64,000 nucleotides of DNA from Galerina marginata (GCA_023014335.1 JAECYW010000020.1:682001-746000), one strand, 5' to 3'. Counted from the stretch's first letter, positions 24,751 to 37,253 are shown. Made by a program: numbers and translations. The notes: generated by a model from the sequence alone, not told the origin.

Positions 24751-25156
24751 TTGGGTTCAGGATGTTCAGACCCAATTCAGACCTGCACTGTCGATGTCTT
24801 GACTTCAGTTCAAGGGTCCATTTCCTGCGCACGTTCTAAAGTTTATTACGGGTTTACGCGGAAAGATGAGGTGGGTACAGTTTCATCGCCCCACTGCGCA
24901 ACTGAGTATTCTAATTAATAATATCAAATTATTACCCTCAAGCTCGCGGGCACCTGACCAACCACCTTGTCCCTTAGCCCTTGAAGGAGTGATGCAGAGA
25001 CAACGACGAGGGACTGTTTTAAGGAATGCTAACAGCATCAAATTTCTGTAGGGCTCGTTCTAATTCCTCTGCTTATGAAAACTCGCAAAAGATCCCTCAT
25101 ATCGAGTCCCTTAACCGACTATATTTTAGGCACCCAAATTACAGAACAACTTTATG
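24751..25156. other. Duplicated spacer between family R and gene B
   Basis: The segment 24,801-24,885 ('gacttcagttca...agatgaggtgggtacagtttca') matches 33,139-33,215, and 25,076-25,152 matches the spacer before gene A. This supports block duplication. No gene. Confidence 0.45.
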
Positions 25157-28100
25157 TTAAGGTGCGGAGGGAGCATTAAGGGCGAGGTGAGTCTCCGCGT
25201 CCCAAATGCGAACCCTCTTGTCGTCCGACCCCGAGACTATACGCCTTCCATCTGCCGAGAATGCGACAGACCAGACCGAATCTGTATGTCCATGGAATGG
25301 TTCCCCCACCTGTTTCCCCGTCTTCGTGTCCCAGATCCGGACGGTCTGGTCAGCAGACCCCGAGACTACGAAGCGGCTGTTTGTCGAGAGAGCGATAGAA
25401 TAGACAAGATTTGCATGTCCACAGAACGGTTCTCCCACCTGTTTTCCCTTCTCTGCGTCCCAGATCCGAACGGTATTGTCATCCGACCCCGAGACTACGC
25501 GCTTGCCGTCTGGCAAGAATGTGACGGACCTAACCCAATCGGTGTGTCCACTGAGAGGTTCTCCAATCTGCTTTCCCATCTCTGCGTCCCATATCCGAAT
25601 CGTTTGGTCTTTCGACCCCGAGACTACGCGCTTGCCGTCTGACGAGAATGCGACAGACATAACCGAACCTGTGTGTCCACTGAACGGTTCTCCCACCTGC
25701 CTTCCTGTTTCCACTTCCGAGATTCGAACCGTCTCCTCACTCGACCCCGAGACTACGCGCTTGCCATCTGGCGAAAATGCCACTGACCAGATTGAACATA
25801 TGTTCCCACTGAACGGTTCTCCCACTTGCTTTCCCGTCACTGCGTCCCAGATCCGAACTGTTCCATCAGCCGACCCTGAGACTACGCGCGTGCCGTCCGG
25901 CGAGAATGCGACAGACCCAACCGAATTCATGTGTCCACGGAACGGTTTTCCTACCTGCTTTCCCGTCTCCGTGTCCCAGATTCGAACCGTCTCGTCGTCC
26001 GCCCCAGAAGCTACGTGCCTGCCGGTAGGAGAGAATGCAACAGACTTGACAGCATCTGTGTGTCCTTTCAATACCAGTAACTCAGCTGGAAATCAAAGTC
26101 GTTAGTTTAGTCAAAGAGAGTCGTTATATTCACCGACAATTTGTAAAATGCTTCATAAATTGTCGTGCAACTTCCCAATGGTGACTTTCCCTAAGTTCCG
26201 ACAATGACTCCCAAACGTGCTTCAAATTCATTGGTTTTAGGGATGTGTCTTGCCGGGCACTTCGCGTAAGAATGTCAACTGCAGCGGCTAAGAGTCGGCC
26301 CTTGACCTCAGGCTCAAGTTTCAGGTTATTGTCCATTATAGTCCCAACCAGTCCTTCGTATACTGCTTGGCGTCCATCCGCTACAATAGCCCTATGTGAG
26401 TTTGATATAATTTGGGGAATAGTCTATGCTTACCTGATAACGCAGTTTGACGCAACACCTGCATCGCGGTACCATTGGGCTCGAAGATGAAGCGCTCCAC
26501 AAGGGTTTTTGCATAGTCGTACAAATCGAGTTCTAGCCACTTGCCGAATCCTTCGCGATCTCTTGCCCAGAACTGAGGATCATCGCCCACTGGACGTGCT
26601 TTTGGAGTGTACTCCTCGCGTGATTTGTCTGTCAGCAGGAGGGAGCTATGGATCTTCTGGCCAGGGTGGATTTTACGGCTCGATCCAAAATGAGGCCTAA
26701 TTAACAGTTACTAGAGGAAAGTGTCATCGCGGCGCAAGCCAAGGAAACTTACATGTGAGAGTGAACGCTTCCACTAGGCCGCCTTGTGTGCGTCAACCGC
26801 CTCAGAGGAAGAAGCTCAAGTGGCCACCAAGCGTATGTCAAAGACTCCTTTATTTCGATTTGCTCTCTAAAAGAGAGCTCACGATGGAATGGCGCAGTGC
26901 GAAGACCCAGTGCCCCGGCTTCAAAAACCATCCACCTAAGAGGAGGTCGATTACGGTCCATTCTTGGGTTCTTAGCATTCCCGCCACCTCTAAACTCTCG
27001 GGTATTAAATGGATTTCTCGCAAGCTAAAGAGAAATCACTTACATATCTGAGTGTGTCCCCGCAAACCAGACTTCTAGGGTATGAGGGGCGGCTCGCTGT
27101 GTCGTTTTTGAGGCGTCGGCTACATCGTCATTCACAGCGGTTTCAGATTGTTCATCTGTAAAACTATCTTCTGCAGATACGCCAGGCTTCTCGGTTGATG
27201 ATACATCTCTTTGGAATTTAAATAGTCCACCATTAGAAATGGAAGGTCTTTTGTCCTCAGATGCGGCGGGGGGGTTGGTGAAACCCCCGTACGCGTATTC
27301 GGGCAAGAACTTCACTCGTCGTTCATCAAGTGCGAGTGCATGGCGAAAATAGCAGACGTGTTTCATTCCGTCTACTGTTCGAGGGAGCATGCGAGTTCCG
27401 CGTACAAGTCCAATAGAGGAAACAGTATCCCTGAAGTGGTTTTTGTCATAAAGGTATCCATTCAATTAAGCAAGTGGTTAATAACGTACCAGGCCCCTAC
27501 GAAATGCACCTTTACATCTTTGTACGAGAACGCCTGCTTGAAGCGCTCAGCGCTGGACGTCTCTTCTTTTGCAGGTGATCCGACTCCGACTCTCACCACG
27601 GAACTTGACCGCTTATCGCTTTCTGGGTCTGCATACAACTCGTATGCACTGAACGCAATTATTAAGATCTGTTCTGAATCATTATATGGTATTTGAAGCG
27701 CACAATGGGATTTGGGATTCATTGCCCTTATAGATGAGGCCGACCTAGATTTTTGTAAACAGTCAATTTGGGAAAAAGCTGAAAGGACGCAGAGCACACC
27801 TTGTCAATCATGGCCGAGAGCACACGGACCTGAAATGCACCTCGAGAAAAGCCTAGTCGTGCATCAGCGTTGCTTGGATTTGTGCGCTGTACATTCGTTC
27901 AAACGCACCAAAAAGAAATATACAATCACCGGGCTCATAATTGTCTGAGAGCCAACGATACGCTGCCATAACGGTTCGTTCGAAATTCCTGGACAGAGAA
28001 AAAGGTGAATAAAGTACAAGTCACAGAGATTGGCGATTCAAACGCACCACGCGATCGCTAAATCGACCTTGTGATAAATAACCTCTTTATAAAACTTAAA

Positions 28101-28485
28101 CGACCTCCAAGATGGTCGCGCATAAGTCCCAATGCCACTGTTATACCAGCTCCTTTGCTTATCGTCGATTTCCTTCAAGATAAGATTGTACAATTCAATG
28201 ACATTTGTGTTCTGTTCAGAAATGTCAGTAAGCGCTCGTAGGTCAGAATGCCCATAAACCAGTACCTTCTCTCCAAATTGATTCGCGGTACCGTCAATGC
28301 AAACGATAAGGTTCCTATTGCCAGTGGTGTGGGGACATCGCTTATGATTTATCCTGGTGCGAGGTGGCCGTTGGTTCGGGGAAGCATTACCCCCTTGTTT
28401 GAGCTTGGCTGATTGACCAGGAGTAAGGTTGGGTTAATATTATGCGGATGACGTGCTCACGGTTCTGCTTCTCGGCGTCGCCCAT
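25157..28485 (-). CDS. DUF2235 alpha/beta-hydrolase domain fused to seven WD40 repeats (gene B)
   Basis: Twelve exons (28461-28485, 28266-28408, 28048-28211, 27909-27988, 27800-27852, 27704-27744, 27490-27648, 27044-27430, 26753-26989, 26434-26696, 26138-26380, 25157-26085) splice in phase to 907 residues. It is the paralogue of gene A with the same exon borders; exons 3, 4, 5, 6, 9 and the 243-nt linker exon have identical lengths. DUF2235 motifs are NLIVCIDGTANQFG (ends residue about 54), GFSRG (Ser140), HFVGAWDTV and WFAGTHSDIGGG. The region that holds the doubled cationic segment in A is here an unrelated acidic Ser/Thr-rich stretch. Seven WD40 units (about 605-900) again diverge mainly around the GH dipeptide and the 'SGSxDxT' turn; the third unit has GN instead of GH. 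The intron 26086-26137 has a weak donor (gtcggt). Role as for gene A: a putative esterase or phospholipase-like effector with a WD40 sensor; function inferred only. Confidence 0.87.
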
Positions 28486-29050
28486 CGGATTTTCTGCGAT
28501 CGAAGCGAAATAAGTGGTAGGAGCAGTATAGGAAGAATTACTTAACGAATGTTGCCCATTATTTAAGTTGTGAAGAAGCTTCGAGTCAGGTTGAGGTCGA
28601 CACCTGCGAGTGAGTCGTTATTCGTCGCACGATCAAAAGTGTTTTGTTCAAGTGTCGCAACAATGACACTGACCGATGACCTGGCGGTGCCAGAGCCACG
28701 ACGACGAAGTGCGCTTCTTCTCGCTTATTTAATTATACAAGCACTTACTATTTCGCATGTCAAAACCAAGCACCCACACTGGTACTTCCGTTTCCCCTGC
28801 CTTGTCAAGCATAGCCGAGGCCTTGAATTCTATGTGTAAATTCAGCAGGATGTATCTTGTTTTTTTTTAACAAAAAATAAACCCGTAACGACGGATGGTT
28901 ACGAACCTGTATTGCCTTCCGTTCTCACTGCCTTCTTTAAATGTTCTTACACCGGGTCAACCTTGGGCCAACAGGGGAAAGTTCTTGTTAATTGTTTGCT
29001 TTACGTACAACAATCCACCGTTCGGAATGCCTTGGATAGAATTTCAGCAT
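28486..29050. other. Spacer F: 5' flank of gene B
   Basis: Promoter side of gene B, duplicated at 22.1-22.98 kb. A small run of T (28,859-28,868) followed by A occurs near 28.87 kb. No gene is supported. Confidence 0.45.
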
Positions 29051-32000
29051 GGATGTAGGGACAGAATGGAGTCCGTAAGTAAAAATTCAGAAGCATTGGT
29101 TGAGTGGAGGTTTCGGTTTGCATACTTGGAAAAAGCGGGGCGTCGATAGACGAGTAGGTCCACCGAATGACAAGGCAAAAGGAACGAAATTGGATTCTAA
29201 GTCAAAAAACAAGGGACAAAGTCGCGTAGGCAACGAGGGAGATGATTGACTTGATGGGCTACATACATAGTAAGTAAGATGTCGATAGGCAATCGAAAAA
29301 CGACTGACTACAAGGAGGACGAGAGTGAACGACACCGCTTCCGAAACAATGTCCTGCCCGTCGCTAAACATCTGTCCTTATACACCAAGGTTCCCAATTT
29401 TTCCTCACCAAAAACTGGTCGAACGCCCGCGACGAATTCGAGAAAACATGCCGGTTGAAATAATGGCATTCCCGTCCCGTGATACTCCGTATCCTGCGCC
29501 CACTGGGTAGCAGTGACATATAAGGCGCATATACTATGCTATGGTTAGGGACGCGGATGGTGTAAAACCTTGATTGTGTGCGTAACTTCAAACGACAATA
29601 ACGCTGCGGGAAGAGACAACAGCGAACGCTACAGCTCCTCAACCGTGAATACTCCAGGGTTCGCTTCCACGTTAGATGTTCACCGGTCTAAGCCGAGGAA
29701 TCGAAAGTAGGCTCAAGATTGATCGTGCTGTGTGTTTGATTGATCTCGAGATGCATGGGGTTGCTGATGTGTGCTGATCATGAGAGGTGCCGAAGGAGGA
29801 TAGACTAGACTTGAGATTAACCTTGGAGTCGAAGTTGAGGTCGCGGCCAGTTGAAGTTCGATGTTCAGTATCTTATCGGGCACATCGACCAAATACTCGA
29901 GCATCGGATGAGGTCAAAGAGGTGGCAGTCACGCCAGCAGGTGGCAGGATCGAGCAATGACGACGATGTCGGAAATGAGCAGCTGGATGGGAGGCAAATA
30001 AGTAAGGGTTGGATGTGCGGAACTAAGAAAGGCGAAAAACGACTAACCACGAAGATAATGTCGATAAAGGACATCCTGGTCTAACAACATCCTTCACAAA
30101 ACACAAAACTAAATGCTGGTCGATATTGATCAAGCTTCCTGAGTGTTTCTCAACAAAAACAGGTACGAGCGACCGCAAAGAAGTCGAGAAAATTTTCATA
30201 TTGCAACTTCGTTAGTCCCGTTCGGTTATCGTCCGTATTCTGTGACCCCTGCTTACTCGCGTACCAGCGGAAGGTAAGAAGTAGACGCTGTGATTCAGTG
30301 CAGGGCCATAAGTACATGCGTGGCTGCACCAGAGGAGGATCTGAAAACGATAAGGTAGGTCAGCTGTTGGCCTGGCCATATAACAAATTAGAACTGACCG
30401 CTAGGAGGACGACGGTAGAAGAAATCCTCGTCCCGAACAACCCTCTGCCCAACACCAAAAGTTCGTTTTAGGTTCGTTCCAACGTTCAGTAACTTCAGTT
30501 TCGAACGCTGGGACGACCAACGTTAACGATTCGGAGAAAACTTCGAAGTTGAAATTTCGTCGTTCTCGTTCGGTTGTTCTCCCTCATCCTGCTTTCTCTG
30601 CATGCCAGCGGAATTATGACCGACGGTCCTTGGTATCGATATTCGTGTCGAGCCAGTTTAGAGCGTAGCTACAGCGGAGGAGTAGCTGAAAACGCCGACA
30701 ACGCGATGACGACGAAGGAGAGAATGCAGGAGGATCTGGCGGGTGCACAGGTTAGTCGAGGAACTGTGACGTGGCGCGAATGGGACCGACCAAGCGTGGA
30801 AACGGTCCTACAAAATTTCCTTCCTGTGACACGAGAAAACTGGCCGAACAGTGAGGAGGAGGAGGAGCACCTAAGGATCACGACTTCCGCGTTCGTGGGG
30901 GCTGGCGACAGCAAAATCTTGCTGGGGATGTGATATCGATAGCCAGTGTCAACCGAGTTTCAACGGTCCTCCGGCGTTCGTCTCCCTTTGGCTGCTTCTG
31001 GAATAAGGGCAGTGGCTTGGGGACGTGGATAGTTGATGTTCGTCTCGAGTCAGAGTTTGGTGTAGGTGGACCGGAGGAGGAACCGAAAACGCCCACAACG
31101 TGACAAGGTCGAAGGAGACAACGAAAGCGAATCTATGAGTTGGTTCGGGTTGGTTGAGGACCGATGACGTGGCGTAAACTGGGGTGACCAAAAGACGAGA
31201 AGAACCGATAAAGGCGTCTTCCCTGCGCCTACACGAGGAACATGTTCGAAGATGAAGGGAGATTGCTAGAAGATCGTGCCTGGGTAGCACGAAAGGGAGA
31301 GAGGAAGCGGCGATGGCGGCAATGAACCAGCTCCGTCCACGGGATCTATAGTTGATCAATTTATTTAGGTCGGTTTCGCGGATGATCTTGACACTTGAAA
31401 AGCTTGAAGACGCCCGTATTTGCCGAGCTGGAAATTAGAACGTTAGTCGCCAGCCGTGCAAGTTAAACTTGAGGAGCATGCTTACCGGTCTAAGATCCGA
31501 AGCCATCGCTCACTGAGAGTGTAAGATTGGGATAGACTTGACACTGACAAGTTGAGAGGAACGAAGTCGATGTTGTCGTTGAAGCTTGAAGTCGTGTGTC
31601 GAAGTCGTCCAGTTAATTAATGTCCGACCCTCGCGGTGCATTTCTACGTCGTGGGCACATTAGCCCTATATCGGATAGGATCAAACAAATGAATGTCGTA
31701 CCTGGAAGTCGTAGGATAGTGCAACGAAGATAACGAGGGCAACGATAGGCTGGATGGGCAGATAAGTTAGATGTGGGCGGGACTGGATATGTCGAGAAAC
31801 GACTAACGACGAAGATGATGACGATAAAGGACACCTTGGTCCAACAACTTTCGTCCCACTGTTAAACGACCCTCGTCATTCACCAATATTCCTGACCTTT
31901 CCTCAACAAAAAATGGTCCGAGCACCCGCTACGAACTCGAGAAAACTCCCAGGTTGAAACATTGTCATTCTTGTTCGATTGTCCTTCCGAAATCCTTCAG

Positions 32001-33110
32001 CCTTTACGTGCCAACGGGACTACGTGGCGCATATATTATGATCGGCGACAGGGGTGGGGCAGGGTCTTGAGTGTATGCGTACGTGCACGGATCTGAAAGC
32101 GACATGAAACGTCAGATGTGGGCGTGGCCATATGACGAATAAAAAAACTCACCACTAAAAGGTAAAAGATGTCGTCGTTCTCGTTTGGTTGTTCTTCCTC
32201 ATCCTGCTCTTTCTTTCTGCATGACAGCGGACTTATGATTGACGGGTCCTTAGTATCGATATTCGTGTCGAGCCAGTTTAGGGTGTAGGTGCAGCGGAAG
32301 AGTAGTTGAAAACGCCAACAACGTGATGATGACGAAGGTGAGAATGAAGGAAGATCTGGCTGTTGTACAGGTTAGTTGAGGAAATATGACGTGGCGCGAA
32401 TGGGACTGACTAAACGATGAACGGGTCCTCCAAACCCTCCTTCTTGTGCCTATACGAGAAAGCTGGCCGAACAGGGAGGGGCACCTAATTTTCAGGATCA
32501 CGACTTCCGCGCTCGTGCGGGCTGGCGACAGCGAATCTCGCCTGGTGGGTGATATCGATAGGCAGTGTCAGAGCCGAGTTGAGGTTGGCGGGTAAGTCAT
32601 TTCATTGGACTAGGCCTTGCAGATGTATTTGACAAGGCCTGGCTTGGCCGAGCCAGTCTGCCCAGCACTGAAAGTTGGACTTGATGGGTCCGCCGCTGCT
32701 GATGACAAGGAAACGTGGATATCGACAGCTAGGGCCAATGAACTAGGATGAAAGGCAGCCTGAGGTCGGCTTGTGCGTCTAGAGGCGCCAAGAGCGACCA
32801 TATTCGTCAATGAGCGCCTGGAGATCGCGAACGACGGTGCGGGTCAAAACGACAGCGGGTTGGGGCTAACTGGCATGCGGACAGTTGAGAAACTGTTCAG
32901 TAATCAGCATAGCGGTCAGATGGGATCCAGAGGGCGTAATTTACCTCGTCTTTTGGCGTAACATTTCGTTGGGCAAATACAGATGATGGCGGTCAGAGGT
33001 AAGGAAAGAAAAGCGGAAAATCCCAGTGATGGTCGGAGGGGAGGTGCCGGCTCGGGCTCAGCTTTACCGGACCCTAACCCAAATCTGTGCCTATCCGGCG
33101 TGTGCCGAGG
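29051..33110 (-). repeat. Family R copy 6 (longest, composite)
   Basis: About 4 kb of family R on the minus strand. The 5' end is near 33,100 (words shared with 11.1, 20.15 and 24.65 kb), then the exon-like block with 'VVRDLQALIDEYGRSW' (about 32,850-32,790). The tail block 'tgacgtggcgYgaa' occurs at least three times (30,768, 31,165, 32,388), each beside a hydrophobic/basic segment. The segments 30.56-30.95 kb and 32.18-32.55 kb are close duplicates of one another ('tcgtgtcgagccagtttag' at 30,643 and 32,265). The copy is therefore an internally tandem-duplicated, decayed array. Confidence 0.6.
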
Positions 33111-33480
33111 CTTTCTCTCCAATTTCTCTCATGTCTTGACTTCAGTTCACTTCCTGCGCTGCCCGACAGTTTACTACGTTACTACTCAGAGAGATGAGAT
33201 GGGTAAAGTTTCACCGCCTTGACAAGCGAAATTATCATCACCCACCAGCTTGTGGCTATTCGAACAATCGCTTTTCTGCTTCTTTGTCGTTGCTCGGTGC
33301 CTTCGCTTTCTATGTTCGACGCTCAGACTATAGCGGTGGCTACTGGACCTATAATATCACAGCAGAAGCCCAATGCTATCCTAAACTTGCTACTTTCGGA
33401 ATACCTCCACCATCCACCTATGTCGACCCAACTTTAACACTCGGACCCATCACAGGCAAAGGAGAATGGATAGTTTAGTC
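33111..33480. other. Spacer, start duplicated at 24.8 kb
   Basis: The first 100 nt match the spacer after family R copy 5. The rest contains short plus-strand open frames without recognisable features. Confidence 0.35.
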
Positions 33481-33836
33481 CGCTGCGGTTGCTAGGCTTG
33501 CTTGAGTGGAGTACGAGGGTAGACGTTCGCGCAGCGGGAAGAATTGGGCGGGCTGCCAGGCATGAGAGGAAAAACCATACTGGAGCTCGCTTTACCCGAC
33601 ACCGCGTACGAGAAGACAGGAATTCTTCGAGCCTCAATTGGACCTTGACTGGAGGAGAACTGTCTCGTCCTTTATCTAACCGTTCGTAGTGGGGTCGTGT
33701 TAGAATTAATACCTGTCCAAATACCTCCTCCTTTCTCGTCGCTATTCTGCGGTCCATATCACAATCAAACCCCTCAGCTACTCTTATAGGTGCGTTAGTC
33801 TTCTGGCTTATTCTTGAATCCAACCAAAATACTTAC
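33481..33836 (-). CDS. Possible 3' exons of a small spliced gene (hypothetical)
   Basis: On the minus strand an exon-like segment 'VAEGFDCDMDRRIATRKEEVF' (about 33,780-33,714) is bounded upstream by a gtaagt donor (about 33,836) and 'gactaac' branch-like word. Downstream a clean intron (gtatta...gagacag) leads to an open exon ending at a stop near 33,484 ('...RTPLKQA'). No upstream exon gave an in-frame ATG, so the model is incomplete and the product is unknown. It may be a remnant. Confidence 0.25.
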
Positions 33837-35085
33837 TGTATCCTCTTTCATCTCATCGCAGTTACCATCGCGCAGCCCACCGCCTGCTCCCGCTCAGCGT
33901 TCTTTTAATTCAAACCCGATTGGGTGGGCCAATTAACTCAAGGTCCCAGCCTACGACGTGAATGGTTTCCTCAATCGTCTCCCACATTGACTTCGATCTC
34001 CTTCTTTATTTCCTTTTTTCCATGTATTGCTAAGGAGAAAACTTCAATCCGACCTCTTATGCTTGGGCGGATGACCACCTTTCCCGGTGAATGATACTTC
34101 TTTCAACCTTGATCTTTCAATCCTCGTCAGTCAGTGAGGTAGGCAAGTTGATATCTAGCGTGAAGACCGCCATAGAACTCTGTGGTTACTGTTTCGATGT
34201 TGTTCCGCAATATCAAATTTCTACGACGATCTAACGCTCGACATCTGGATTTACGCCTGACGGTTATCTGGATAGGGAGCGCATATATCGGTTCCAGTTA
34301 CCAATCAGGCGCTACATTCCGCCTTGATTTTCGTCTAGGTCTGCTACTGCGGCGCTGGCCTCTTGCTACTGTTCTCTGTGCTTCAAGTCTTATCGAATTC
34401 GCTGGCTCACCAACTCGATATCCATACCCGACACTTGGACACTGTCCTTTCTGCGTCGTCTTATCCCTCTGCTCATCCTTTTACGGTATGAGCCCGCTTC
34501 GAACATGCCGCATGAAAATAGGGTCAGACAAGATCCTAGGCAAACGAAGCTGCATACTGAAGCCTGCGCCACATATTCATTCTTATTCTGATGTGGAGTA
34601 ATGGAACTGTAGGTTCTTACAACTTTGTGCTTTACATTGGGATCTTACTGACGATTTTTACTGACGATTTTCTAGCCTAGCCCGCTGGCTTGTTATTGCA
34701 TCATACCCGCAATTGAAGGGTTGTTTTGCGTCGATATTTGGTATTTTCATTTCGTATTAAATTGGTGGTTCTTTGCCGTACCTCTTGTTAGGATAGCAAT
34801 TATTGACTACTCTGTCGAATATGATTTCATGGTGGATCTAGAATGCATCATGTGGTATCCTTATTGTAATGGGAGACCTGACGGCGAGCTTGCCACCGAT
34901 TTGGTCTTTAAAACATCCTACCCGTTTCTGCAGCATACTTCACCGATTCGAGGAGACTGAACATCTGGTATCGACTGGCTGCTAATAGACGGTGGTAAGA
35001 AATCAATAATTTTGTTCTCCGCTTATCATAATGATCATTATGATAAAGTGTTTCAACAAGATCCCCACCTTTTCATTGCACACCC
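33837..35085. other. Spacer; 5' flank of F-box gene 1
   Basis: No supported gene. Open frames at 34,182-34,601 and 34,721-34,960 are hydrophobic but have no splice context or recognised family. Confidence 0.35.
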
Positions 35086-36876
35086 ATGGACTGGCCGACA
35101 GAGACCTCACTAATTAACTCTTTCCCGTTCAAAGCACACATCAACTCCAACTATATCCCCACGGACGATGAAATTCGGAAAATCGAGGCGTTTCTCGTAC
35201 AGCCTGCCAACGAAATCCAAACCCTGAGACGGGAGAGAATGCGTCTGGAGCAGGAGCTCGAGGCCGTCAAGGCAAAACATGACAACATTTTCAGTCAATA
35301 TACAGCCTGCGCCGCACTCATAACTCCCTTTCGTCGACTTCCAGATGACATCCTCAGGGAAATATTCTTCGCGTGCCTACCTAAAAGGCTCAACGCGGCA
35401 ATGAGCAACAAAACTGCTCCTCTTATCTTTACACTGGTCTGCCGTCACTGGCGCGAAATCGTCCTTTCAACACCGAGAATGTGGTCGACAATCCACCTCC
35501 ATGTGATCCAGAAACCACAAAAGCAGCTTGCTATTGATATCATTGGCCGAGACCAAGGCGGAGGTGTGACAGTCATCGAGGACTGGGACAAATATCGAGC
35601 AAAAAGGGTGTCTGAATGGCTTCAGCTATCGGGAACACTTCCTATTTCCATCTCAATTGTGCGCGGAGTAAACAGTGCTGGGGTACTTGCACCCCGCGCC
35701 TCCATCGAGACCCAACTCGCGGCTGTCGTCCCATTTGCGTCGCGGTGCAGGAGCTTGTTTTTCCAGGGACCGCCCGACTCCCTTTCCCGACTTGCATCCA
35801 TAAATGCTCTGGATCTTTCGTCTCTTGAGTCCCTATTCCTCCACGCTCCTTTTGAAGGGCAAGGAAACCGCCCTCTAACAAATTTAAACGACATGGATAC
35901 ATGGCAGCACTCCGGTTTGTTGGCCGCACCTTTACTTCGCAAGCTCTCCCTCCGACACAGAAACATAAATTTCGCACGGCTGAACGTTCACTGGTTCCAA
36001 TTAACGCACCTCGACCTCGGTGGCTCGTATCAAGGCGTTAATCCACATCTATTACATGTTTCGGCCACCAAATTATCCGGTGTTTTACAGCGGTGTGAGC
36101 GCTTGGTGTGCTTGAAACTTGACCTCGAGGTGGCGGACGACATTCACAGCACCAATATTCCTGCGATGCCTCTTCTTCGCCTTCGGAATTTGTCGATTCG
36201 GACACCTAGCGATTTAGCGCCGATCATTGAAAAACTTGAATTACCTGCAGTCAAGGAACTCACCTTCCACAGTACTGCGAAGAACGCCAATCATCCACAA
36301 TGTCTAATGATGCTTGTGCAAGCGGGTGCCGTAGTCAAGCTTGATCTAGACGCCAGGAACGTCCCCCATGCATCCTTCCTTCAATGCCTTCGACAATGCC
36401 ATGCCTTGTTTTCTTTGACGCTTCGATGCGCACGAAACAGCATGGAACGATCTCGTACTCCTGGAGACCTTATACATTCCTCCCGAGTTGATGACGAATT
36501 TCTTGATCTTATCAGTAGGACTGGCACGGACGCTTTTTGTCCTTTACTTGAAGAGTTTATATGCGACTTCTTGACAGAATTTACCACCGTCGGACTAACG
36601 AAATTTGTCACACGGAAGCAGGGCGGGAATATTCCCGGGCTTGCAAGGCTTAGGACGCTCACTCTTCTGAACGTTCCTCTTCACAAGCGGAGAGAAGTTC
36701 AACAATGGGCGTCATCCTTGCAAATAAGGGCGTATGTTGATGCAGGTTTGGCGGTACACCTTGACAGCCATAACGAAGACAAATCTTACCAACCCACGGA
36801 GGAAGAGGATAAATATTCTATCATTGACTTTGGGAGATCTAGTATCCAATATGCCCGTTCCTGGATGGAAGACTAA
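35086..36876 (+). CDS. F-box-like protein (basidiomycete-expanded family)
   Basis: A single 596-codon exon with an ATG in good context. Residues about 43-68 form a heptad-rich coiled coil (IQTLRRERMRLEQELEAVKA). An F-box-like domain follows at about 79-135 ('PFRRLPDDILREIFFACLP', then 'LVCRHWREIVLSTPRMWSTIHL'). The remainder is leucine-rich with LRR-like spacing (for example 'LTHLDLGG', 'LRTLTLLNVPL'). This coiled coil / F-box / LRR-like layout is very common in Agaricomycetes. Such proteins recruit targets to SCF-type ubiquitin ligases through Skp1, but the substrate is unknown. The gene lies alone between repeats and is intact. Confidence 0.85.
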   Translation: MDWPTETSLINSFPFKAHINSNYIPTDDEIRKIEAFLVQPANEIQTLRRERMRLEQELEAVKAKHDNIFSQYTACAALITPFRRLPDDILREIFFACLPKRLNAAMSNKTAPLIFTLVCRHWREIVLSTPRMWSTIHLHVIQKPQKQLAIDIIGRDQGGGVTVIEDWDKYRAKRVSEWLQLSGTLPISISIVRGVNSAGVLAPRASIETQLAAVVPFASRCRSLFFQGPPDSLSRLASINALDLSSLESLFLHAPFEGQGNRPLTNLNDMDTWQHSGLLAAPLLRKLSLRHRNINFARLNVHWFQLTHLDLGGSYQGVNPHLLHVSATKLSGVLQRCERLVCLKLDLEVADDIHSTNIPAMPLLRLRNLSIRTPSDLAPIIEKLELPAVKELTFHSTAKNANHPQCLMMLVQAGAVVKLDLDARNVPHASFLQCLRQCHALFSLTLRCARNSMERSRTPGDLIHSSRVDDEFLDLISRTGTDAFCPLLEEFICDFLTEFTTVGLTKFVTRKQGGNIPGLARLRTLTLLNVPLHKRREVQQWASSLQIRAYVDAGLAVHLDSHNEDKSYQPTEEEDKYSIIDFGRSSIQYARSWMED

Positions 36877-37253
36877 ACGGTTTTATCCAGTATTTGTTCT
36901 CTGATTACAATTATAAATGCAAAGTCGCCAAACTTTCCAGAATGTCAGGGACGCAATTCGATGCGAAGGTCTCTCTGTTGCATATTCAACCCCATTTGAT
37001 TTTTTAATTATCACTGTTATTGGATCAGGTATTCGAGTAAAGTGTCCACGGCGGCGGCAAGCTTGTTACTACTTCTGATCTCTGCCTAAGGACGACTTAG
37101 CCAAATAGACTGCCGGTCCTCACTGTATAACTGCTGACCCGTATAGAGGTAGGAAAAAAGCAAAAAAACGAGTCGGGCAGCACGAGTACCATACTTAAGC
37201 TTACCTGGATATTTTAGGGGGAACGAGGAAAATTTTACAACAAAATTCTCTAT
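36877..37253. other. Convergent spacer between F-box gene 1 and the 7TM gene
   Basis: Short intergenic region between two genes transcribed toward each other; A/T-rich 3' ends are expected here. No gene is seen. Confidence 0.4.

Noticed and set aside
25154..26105. Plus-strand open frames opposite gene B
   Set aside because: Same periodicity artefact as for gene A.
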